Assembly: GCA_028279685.1 (NCBI GenBank)
Contig: JANQNG010000065.1
Span: 39,877 to 103,876, forward strand
DNA: 64,000 nucleotides
Origin: Candidatus Nanoarchaeia archaeon
GTDB lineage: Archaea > Nanobdellota > Nanobdellia > Woesearchaeales > SKIA01
Direction: 5' to 3'
Shown: piece by piece, positions 37,201 through 49,200 of the stretch
How the letters are laid out: each line of letters begins with the position of its first letter
How positions within the stretch are numbered: position 1 is the stretch's first letter
Translations under genes and position numbers: made by a program
Notes under the pieces: generated by a model
What the model was told of the DNA's origin: nothing
Database searches by the model: none
The model's input: only the letters and a program-made list of their open reading frames with translations

Positions 37201-40200
37201 GGGTGTATTCGGATGATAATGGAGGAGCTGATCAAGGCAGAGCATATATGTTTTTCGGAGGGCAAACAGGCACTATCACTGATACTAATGCTAATGTTAC
37301 TTTTGATGGAACGGTAAATAGTGCTAAATTAGGATACAGTGTTGCTATGGGTGATTACGATGGAGATGGTAATGAAGATGCTTTGGTTGGAGCATATGTA
37401 GATGCAACTGGAGGTTCTAATCAAGGTCGTGCATATCTTTTCTTAAGTGATCAAACAGGCACGATCACCGATGCTAATGCTAATGTTACTTTTGATGGAA
37501 CAATTGATGGAGCAAGATTAGGATATGCAACATATTTTGCAGATTTTAATAATGATATTGTCAAAGATGTTGTGCTTGGTGCTGATGGCGATGATACTGG
37601 AGGTTCTAATCAAGGTCGTGCATATTTGTTCTTTAGCGATTATGTTTTCGAGGGCAATATGATAACCTATTCAGAATTTTCTAGTAATTCGAGCACCACC
37701 AACCTAAGCGGAATTTCTACTACAAATCTCACCATCTCTGGATTTGAACTTGCTGATAACGAAGGGAATGGATTAATAGCATTTAATGAAGATGTCACGC
37801 TGACTATTTCCGCGGATCTTGATGCAGCAATTGAAATTAGTGATAGTTTTGTTTATGTTGATACAACAACACTTACAGGATTAAATGTTTCGGCCAATAT
37901 TACTGTAAATGCAGGAAACGTTAGTTCACCAGTAATTTACAAAGACGGAGCAATCTGTGCTGAATGTGAAATTATTTCTTTCGACGGTTCACAATTGACT
38001 TTTAATGTTTCAGGATTTTCAAATTATACATGGCAGTCTCCGAAACAAGATACTCCTTTTGTTTTAAGCACTAAAAACGGAGGGACATTTACCATAGTCA
38101 ATAACAGCATTGCTTATTCTGTTGACGCCGGAGGAGATATTAATGATGGTGAATGGCATTATGTTATGGCAACGTATGATGGGTCTTCTATGAAGATTTA
38201 TGTTGATGGGTTGCTTAAAGAGACAGGAACTGAGTTTTCAGGTGATCTTCCGACGAATGCATATGATGTTTGGCTTGGAAGGAACTATGTCGCTACAAAT
38301 CTTTCCGATGCGTTCAACGGAACGATGGATGAAGTCCGCATCTACAATAGGACATTATCTGCTGAAGAGGTTTGGCGTTTATACGCAGGAGGATCATCAG
38401 TGTATGTGCCAGGTCAGGAAACAAATGGTTCGGAAACACCCGCATTTACGTTGTATGTTAATCAACCTCCAGGATCAGTTTCTTATGCAGATATTTTGCC
38501 AATATCAGCGAGCTATACAGAGAATCTTACTGCTAATTACACTGCGGCTACCGATCCAGATGGAGATTCAGTATCTTATCATGCAAATTGGTTCGAAAAC
38601 GGAACGTCATTAACATTGCTTAATATGCCTATGACGTATTGGAATGATATTTCAGAAGATATCTCTAGCTATGGTAACAACGGTACGCTAGGTGATGGTT
38701 CGGATGACTCGAAAGAGCCGGCTGTAGATTATAATTGTGTTGTAGGCAGTTGTTTGATTTTTGATGGTAGCAACGACTATGTGAATATCACAGGATATGA
38801 TAACACGATAACAACAATTTCGATGTGGGTATACAATACCAGCCTTGGTACTTGGAAACATTGGGTGAATAGCAGCGGAACACTCTATGAAAATGGAGCA
38901 GCAGCATCAGGATTAGTTTTGCCTTTGGATAATACAACAGGTAATCTTCTTATTGGTTATGATGGCAACGATTACTTTAACGGGTCTATTGATGAGGTTA
39001 AAATCTTCAATAGGTCTTTGTCTGCAGAAGAGATCTTTAATATTTATTATTGGGAGAATGAGAGCAGAGCCAATAGTGCAGGATTAGACCAATTATTCAA
39101 TGATACGCTTCATTGGACGACTACGAAATACAACACAACATATAATATTTCTATTACTCCTGTTGATCAACACGGTACTCCTGGAGCAACAACATTTAGC
39201 AATGCTTTGGAAATTAATGAGTCAAGAGTCACTCATTGTATGAATTTAACCATAGCAGACACAACGTATTATTTGATGAATAATGTTTCTGAAGAGGATA
39301 CTTGTTTTGAGGTGCAGAAAGAGAACATTACGTTACATGGACAAGGATATGCTGTAAATTATTCAACCTCAGATGTTCTTGGCTACGGTGTCTATAGCAA
39401 TCAAAATACCACTAACATTTCTCATCTTACTATTACAGAAAGCGCAGCTGCAACAAACAGCAAATACGCAATCTATTTCACTGAAGCAAATAATGGCACT
39501 ATCTGGAACAATAATATTACAACCATAGGAAGTTATAGTTATGGAATTTATCTTGAAGGTCTTTCAACAGAACACAGTGATGGCGCAAATATTACTAAAA
39601 ATATGATTTCAACAGCAGGATCCTCTTATGGTTATGGTCTCTATATATTCTATGCTGATAATAACACAGCAGAGGATAACAATATTACAACAACAGGCAA
39701 TGTTGGTCATGGTATTTATATTAGTAATGCTGATAAGAACCGGATTCTCTATAATAACGTCTCCGTTCAAACGTCAGGAAACTTTGGCCAAGGAATTCTG
39801 TTAGAGGTTGCCAAAGAAAACATCATAGATGGCAATAATGTAACGACAACACAACACGAAAGCTATTTCCAAATCCCTTCCTCAATAGAAGATGCTGTGA
39901 ATAATATCACCAATAACAATTATGCAGATGGATTGCTCATTAATGTTACTTACAATCAACAAAATCTTCTTATCACAGACCAGAATCTTTCCCAATGGGG
40001 ACAATGGATATGCATCTCTTGTATTAACATTACTATCAATAACTCAAATGCTACGAATGATGGAATTCAGTTTTACAATGCAACAAATATCACTATTAAA
40101 AATACTAACATCACTCCTAATGCTGCTGTTAAAGGAATTTATTTTGCGTATACTAACAACAGTATTATCAAAGACGGTGTTATACATACTATTGAGGCTC

Positions 40201-43200
40201 AAGAAGGAGATGGCATCCATCTTCGTTATTCAGACGGAAATTATATTAACAACATCAATATTACAACAACAGGAGATGCCAGCGCAGGCGTGTATCTTAC
40301 TAACTCAAATACAAATATTATAGACAACACAACTATAATAACACAAAACACTAATGCAAGAGGAATACGCTTATTAAGCAGTACAGGAAATATTTTTAGA
40401 TTCAATAATATTACTACAAGCAGCACAACAGCGTATCCTTTGCAGCAGGATTCTGGAACAAATACTCTTGTTGATTCAACGCTTTCTGCAACACAATCTT
40501 CCGATGTGCAAGAAGATAATACAGGAACAGGGATATTAACGTTGCTTAATGTTACCTTCAATGAATCAGACATTAATGTGACAGGCACGGGCACTGTAGA
40601 AGTCAAATGGTGGACAGATGTCAACATTTCTAACAGTAGTGATGTGATGATTACTGGTGCTAGTGTTACTGCTAGCAATAGCACAAGCAACGCAGTCTCT
40701 TCAGGAAGCACAGACGGAACCAATTACTTAAGATTTAATATAACAGAGTTCATTGTTAACAACACAGAAACATGGTATCAAACAAATCACACGTTTGAAG
40801 CGTCAAAATACGCTTATCTGACAAACTCAACATCGATTAATGTTTCTCAGAGTCTTATTGTTAATGTTACGATATGGCCTGGTTTTGCTGTGGTTTTGAA
40901 TACAACGACCAATACAAATCTGACATCGCAAAATCTCACAGCATATGTTCAACAATTAGGCAATACATCATCTATCTATAACTGGAAGGAAAATGGGAAA
41001 GAACTGCTCATTTTGCATATGCCTTTTTATGGAGGAACATCAAACAGCACATCTTCTAAAGATTACTCTTCATTGAGCAATGACGCAACAGTAGAGGATG
41101 CCATCTGGAATCTATCAGGAGGTCATGATAATAAAGGCGCGTATGAATTCAACAGCACTAATTATCTTAACGTCAGTTCATTCTCTTATGCTTTGGAAAG
41201 TGTAGCCATATGGGTTTTTAATGCGTCGTTGGGTTCTTGGCAATTCTGGGTGAATAGTAGTGGAACACTTTATGAGAACAATGCTTCATTAGTTTCGTCA
41301 TTAGACATTCCTCTTGATAATAGCACAGGAGATTTGCTTATTGGCTATGACAGCACTGATTACTGGAATGGTTCTATTTCATCTATGCAGATATGGAATA
41401 CAACATTGACTGCAGATCAAATAGTTGAACTCTATAGGTTTGGCTATCCTGGTGATAGCTATGATTCTGGCATGATACTTGATTTGCATTTTGATTATAA
41501 TCATTCATTATCTGATAATCAATCGAATGATAGCAGTGTGATGGACAATCATGCAAATGTAACAAACGCAACAGAATGGACAAGCAACGGACATTATGCT
41601 GGCGCGTATGTATTAGATGGTATTGATGATTATATTAATGTAAGTAACTTTGATGAAGATATCATAACAACAACTATATGGGTGTATAATACAACATTAG
41701 CTGAGTGGAAATATTGGGTGAATGCTTCAGGAACGTTCTATGAAAATGGAGAAAGGAACACTTCAACAATAACACTTCCTCTTGATAATAGTACTGGTGA
41801 TTTGTTGATTGGGTATGACGGCACTGATTATTTTAATGGCACTATAGATCAAGTGCGTCTCTACAATAGATCATTGACACCAGAAGAGATCAGACAACAA
41901 TATGATAAAAGTGTTCAGCAAATACATAGCTCTATGACGTATTATCTTGATGAGTGGCAGTCTTGTGTGCAAGTGAATAATGGCACTGATGATGGTCCAG
42001 GAACAGTTTGCAGCAACACCATAACTGTTGTAGATGATACTATCCCAACAGTTACCATTCATGAGCCTAACAACATCAATCTCAGCGGCGCAAATGTTCG
42101 ATTTAATTTTACACCATCGGATAATATGCTGCAATCTTGCACATTATATATTAATCTTACAGCATGGAATGAAGTAAGTTATATGAGTTCACCGACAAAC
42201 AATTCATTGAATGAATTTGTTGCAAATCTTGCTCAGGGATGGTATAATTGGAGCGTTGCTTGTAATGATACATCAAATAACACAGGATGGGGAGATAATT
42301 ATACATTCATGGTTGATCTTTCAGCACCACAAATTAATTTGACTACACCATTGACAAACATCACAACAGAAAATGGCACAGTGGCGAATGAGACAGCATC
42401 TCCTGTTCTTGTAGGGGAAAACATCACATTGAATGTTGTTGTAGAAGATCCATTTGGTACGGTGACGAGTGTATGGGCTGTTGTTTGGGAGGGTGTTGTT
42501 GGATTATCAAATATTATTTGGCAAGGATTCATGAGTTTGCTAACAGGAGATATTTGGACGGTAGATATTGAGACTAATCTCAGTTGGAATCAAACAGCGT
42601 ATAACGTTACCTTCCATGCAAATGATACATCTATCGGTGGAGGTCAATTTGCTGACAGAATTACTTCAGTGGCGTTAGATAATTTGGTTGCTTGGTGGAA
42701 ATTGGAGTCGAATAATACGAACGCTTCTGGTACGTGGACATTAAGTGAGACAGGATCAGCATATGATGCTAATCTTACTGAATCTGGAGGTAATTACAGT
42801 GCTGGGAAAATCAGTAGTGGTTTGTTGTTTAATGGCACAGAGTATCTGAATGTGAGTAGTTTTGGCGATCCACTTACAACAGTTGAGTTATGGGTATTCA
42901 ATAGTTCATTAGGTGTATGGAAGCATTGGGTGAACAACTCAGGCACGTTATATGAGAACGGAAGAGTAAACACTTCTGAAATTTACATACCTCTTGATAA
43001 TACTACTGGTGATTTGCTTATTGGCTATGATGGTGATGATTATTGGAACGGTACATTGGATGAGATTAGAGTTTACAACACAAGTTTAACAGCGGATCAA
43101 ATCTTCAGTAGATATGTATCTTCTCGTGATGGCTATGATTTTGATAATGGGTTAGTAGCATATTATTCTTTTGATGAAAACAATGGTACGACGCTTAAGG

Positions 43201-46200
43201 ACGATAGTTTGAATGGTAGTAATTTGAGTATTGATGGTGCGAGTTGGGTAAATACAGGTCGTTTCGATAGCGCATTGAGTTTTGATGGTGTTGATGATAT
43301 TTTGAACAGGAGTTCTTATCTTGATGAAATAGTCACTACAACAATTTGGGTGTATAATACTAGTCTAGGGTCCTGGCAATTCTGGGTGAATACTTCAGGA
43401 ACGTTCTATGAAAATGGTGTAGCAAACACCACTGCTTTGTATATTCCTGTTGATAATGGAACAGGTGATTTATTGGTTGGCTATGATGGTAACGATTACT
43501 GGAATGGTTCTCTTGACGAACTCCGCATCTACAACAGAACATTATCTGCAGAAGAAGTTTGGCGTTTATATGCGGGAGGTTCTTCAGTGTATGCTCCTGG
43601 TCAAGAAACGAACGGTTCGGAAACACCTATGCTTCAGTTCTATGTTACTGATGAACCTCAGGTGGTGAATCTCCAGCTTAATTATTCTTATCTTAATTCA
43701 TGGGATAATCAATCGGCAACTTTTGTAATACTAGATAACAACACAGATCAAACGCTGACAGTCTTTTATGATTGGAGCAATTCAACAGATAATATTAGTG
43801 CGCAATTTACAGCGATGAATGGTTCAACACATGCTATTAACTTAACGCAATCAAATTTTACTAGCAATGATACTTGGACACTATTCGTAGATATTAATGA
43901 CGGATTTATCAACAGGAGCAGATCAACAACATTCGAGGCATTGGATGACTGTACTCCTGTTGATGAGTGGTATGTGTGGAGAGATACAACTTGTATCAAT
44001 AAAGATGCTAATGCAACGAATGTTACTGTCTTAACAAATCTGTGGATGTATAATAGCACAGTCAATATAGAAAATGAGACATGGATTATGGAATATGCAA
44101 ATTGGACATTCGAAAACGATACGGGAGCAAGTGATCTGTGGTTTAATGACAACATTACCGTTAATGGTACTTTGCTTTTCAATGCCCAATCTGTTACTTT
44201 GAACAAATCCGATTTAGGATTTGAAGTTTCAGGAAATTTAACTATGATAAACGGAACGACACTTGAAAAGAACAGCACAAGCTATTTCAAGATTTTCATT
44301 TACGACGGAGCAAATTTCACCATAGAGAATACTGTCTTAGGAGGGATGAGCACAACATCAGAATATGCCTTAGAAATATATGAAACACCAATATCATTTG
44401 ATAATGTCAGTATTGATTCAGCAGGACAAGGAATATATCTCAATGCAGGAGCAATCATTAATAATCTTAATATGACAGCGACAGGACAAACGCAGTTCCT
44501 CGATGCAGTTAATGTTACTGGGTTGAATTATTATTCATCAGGAGAAGGTATTGTCAGAGTAAAAGATTATTCTGAATTCGAGAATATCAATATAACAGCA
44601 GGAGGGGGAATGGCATTCAATTCAAGTGTTGATGCGCTCAACGTGACTGTTAAACTTGCAATACTGAATTCCACAACATCAGGTGCTTGTGCTCTTGGAT
44701 TAGATAATTTCCACAACAGCAGCTTTATTGATTCTTCGATTAATGTTACTGATTCATTGCAGGAAATTTGTCATGAAGGAGATGATGATTTTAATTATTT
44801 TATTAATACAACATTTGATAATAACAAAACCAATATTACTGCAGGCACCATATACAAGCAATGGTATGTTGATGTCTATGTCAATGATACTGATGGACTT
44901 CCTGTAGATAATGCGAGTGTCTGGTTTATCCATACTAACAGCAGTATAATTCATGATTACAATAGAACAACGAACAGTACAGGTCACACATCGAGAATCA
45001 ATGTCACTGAGTATCTTGAGAATGTATCAGGACAATTTTTTGCAACTAGCTATACTGTGTATGCATCGCATCTTGATTATAGCAATATGTTGAAATCATT
45101 CAATGTTACTTCATCTAATGTTACTCCTAATCCTTTCTTTATTACGTTGACAGGAGATTATACTACGAATGTGGTTGCTCCTGCAAATGCAACTCAGTTT
45201 AATGATACGTACACGACGTTTACGTGTAATGTTTCAAATTCAGGAGGAGACACAGCAAATATTAGCCTGTGGACAAATGTTACAGGAACATGGGAGGAAT
45301 CAGCGATAGAACAGACATTAGGAACTATCAATGAGACTAATTTAACAATAACAACAGCAAATGCCCAGGAAATACTTTGGGGTTGTATGGCTAACACAAC
45401 ATCAGGAATTCTTACGTGGTCAGCATCAAATTGGTCAGTCTATATAGATCCAAGAAATGCAACAGTGATTGTCAACATAACTCCTAATGAATCAGATACA
45501 GGAGCTGCAGTGAGGCTTCATGGTAATGTCAGTCTTATTGAAATGTCTGGAGCAGAAACTCCCGCTCAAGCATATCTTTCAATCTATTATAATGGTACTG
45601 AACAGACAAATGAATCAGCATATTATGATACTTCTAACACTTCATACTTCTCCTCAGGAACATTGTCTAATGTTACAAACAGCACTACTGATATTACGTT
45701 AAGCATAGTCACAGAAAATAGCGATAATTACAGTCATGCAGGAAATTATACTTCAAAAATCTTTGATTTTGGTAGAATGGCTGTCTTAAGAGAACTCAAT
45801 GCAGAAGTAACTAATACTTCGAACAACAACATCACATTCCTCTATAGAATTTGTGAACAACCCGCTTGTGATGATCAAACCACATTCATAAATTCATCAG
45901 GAGGATCAACACCAGAACTCATAGTAATACAAACCATTGATGAAATAGGAAGGTACTTCCAATATGTTGCTTACTTGGAGACAAATGACACTAATGCAAC
46001 ACCAACATTAAGTCAATTCAATATTTCTTATGGAGGATTTGCATCGAATACTACAGGAGACTACAATTTCACTGTTAATGCACCTTCTCTTTTCGGAACT
46101 GCTAACATCAGCGTCAACGGAACCTTTTTGACAGCGTACAAAACAGTTACTTTTGAAAACGAATCTTATATGAACCTTACTGAACTCGTTCCTACGCTTG

Positions 46201-49200
46201 ATATCATAACTCCGTCTAATGGTTCTTACCAAACATACAACATCCTCTTTAACTGGACCTTTATCGATGACGATTATCAAGGAACATACAGGATTGTTAT
46301 TGATGACAATGAAGATTTCACAGACCCAGAGGTCAACATCACAAATCACACTTCAGACACATTCTGGTATGGTGCATATAACCTCACCCAAGGCAATACC
46401 TATTATTGGAAAGTGTGGGCAAATGATACTTCTAACTTTGGCAACACCACATCAGGATATCAATTTACCATACCAACGTTGAATTTCAGCAGCATATCGA
46501 TAACGCCTGCTATAAGATATACGCGAAGCAATATCACCATTGCAGCAAGATTAGGATTCGATAACGGCACAAATCTAACTTCAGAATTCTTCAAATTATT
46601 CTTCTCAGGAGATGAGCTGCTCTACAATACATCAGATGCAACATTAACAACAGGATCAGATGGAGGCACACAATCACTACAAACAGATGCCAATGCTGAT
46701 TTCTCATATGTATTCCAACTTCCTCTGACAAGCGGCAATTACAACCTTTCCTTCAATGCAACTAACGGAGGCATTTCATCAGAGCACTATGAGCCATTCT
46801 TTGTGAATGAATCTTTGCCTTACATTAATCTTACTGCTCCTGAAAACAGTTCATTAGCGTTTCCTCCAATAACCTTTAATTGGACTTTTGCGGATGACGA
46901 TTACAGTGGACAACAAGCATTCAATATTACTATTTATGAAAATGACTTCGATACTATTATTCACTCAGCGAATCACACATCATCAGATCTCTATTATGTT
47001 AATCAGACAATCAACGACACCTTCAGGCAAGATCAGACATATTATTGGAAGATTGCTGCACAAGATCAAGATGGCTACTGGAACACATCTGATTATTTGG
47101 AGTTCTCTATTATGTATATTATTGTCAATATGACTATGACTGATGATACGATATTACCTGAACAGAACACCACTATTTATGGCATCACCTATCTCAGCAA
47201 CAACACTGTGCAGAATACGAGTTTGCGTGTTTTCCTTAATGAGACAGAGTTATTCTATAATTCTAGTATAGGAATGCTTGATGAGTGGGGAGACACAACA
47301 CTCAACACCACAGAAGATGGGGAATATAATCTTACAATTTGGGTCAACGAAACAGAGGCTATCTATAATGTCATTGTCAATGCAACATGGCTCCAAGTGA
47401 AAGGTTCTAACACTAAGTTGCTTTATTCATTCTATTGCTTACCTCCTGCTGACGGAGATTGGGTTGTTGCAGCTGATGAGACATTTACCTGTCAAGACAA
47501 AGCCATAACGCTCAATGGCAATCTTAACATATCAGGAAATATCACTTTTAGGAATGTGGAGTTTAAGCTCAACAATTCCTATGATGGGGAGTATAATATC
47601 AATGTGTTTTCAGGAGGCTTCTTTAATGTCAGTGACAGCGATAATAATGCGTCTACTTATTATGAAGCCACCACTATCCAAAGCTCGAACAACAGCAATC
47701 AATATTCGTTTTTACTCGAAGGAGATCTTTCATTAGTTAATTCAATCATCTACGATGCAGGATATAATGATACAAATCCTGGCTTGATTATTAACAGCAC
47801 AAATGCAACATTGACTGGCAGTAAAATTATTGATGCTTATGTTGGAGCAACGGTTTATTCAGATAATCTTTCTGTCTCAGATCTTAATATCTCAAATCCT
47901 GTTTTAGCAGGAGTTATCTTTAATGGTTCTATCGATTCTAATATGACTAATTCTTACATAGATGGTAATGTCACGCTTCAAGATGCGAACATCACATTCA
48001 TTAATACTACGTTTGATAATACATTGCTTACTATTGATAACGCGACATTTTGGAATAAACAATATCTTGAAATCTATGTGAATGATACAGGAGGATTTCC
48101 TGTGCATTCAGCTATTGTTACTGCATTTGATAATGTGACATTTGCGTTTGAAGCAGAAGACACTTCTGCTACTAATGGACTCATAACAGAGATGATACTA
48201 ACCGAATTTATCAAAAACGATACGAATCATACAACGTATACACCACACTATATTAATAGCAGTCCGGCAGGTTATTCAGAATCTTCTGAATTTGTCAATA
48301 TATCCACAACAGAAAATACAGTTCTAACATTAAATGTCACGCCTGGTTGTAGTCCTCCTTCTGTCGGAACATGGATTGTCAATACCTCTTGTGAAAGGCA
48401 AAGTGAAGAAATTTATCTCCAAGGTAATCTGCAAATTTCTGATGGAGGAAATCTCACGTTAAGAAATGTGACGTTATACATGAATGCGACGGTTGACCAA
48501 GATGGGTTCTTTAATATTTATGTAGTCAACGGAACATTTAATGTCTGGGATATTGATAATAACAGCCAAACAACAAATGACGAATCCTATATAACAAACG
48601 GTCCTGTCTATCCCGATGCTGAATATATTATCGATATTGATGCAGGATCAAATCTCAGTATAAGAAATTCACGTCTTAGTGAGCTAGGCTGGGATTATCA
48701 GTATGTAGGACAGAGAGGTATTGAGATCTATGCTGATGGTACAGAAATTATTAACACCACTATTAATGATTCTGAAGCAGCAATCAATATTTTTTCAGAC
48801 AATAATGTGATTATGAATAACACTATTTACAACATTGATAACATAGGCATCATAATCAACAACTCACAGAATAATATTCTCAAAAGCAATCATATCAACT
48901 ATTCAAAAGGAGAACGATTCGGTATTATTGTTGGAAGATATGCATTGGGTTCAGATGGAAGCTATACTGTTGACAGACATTCAGGAAATAATGATAATAC
49001 TATAGACACGACGAATAAAATCAACGGAGGAACTGTTTATTATTTATATAACAATAATACAGGTGCGTATTCGAGTCCCACAACACTGCAAAACGAAGTA
49101 ATCGGATTGATTCATATTATTGATTCATCAAATATTGTCTTCAACAACATAACAATGAATAATAGTGACGGAGTTATTGTTGATAATTCATATAATACAA

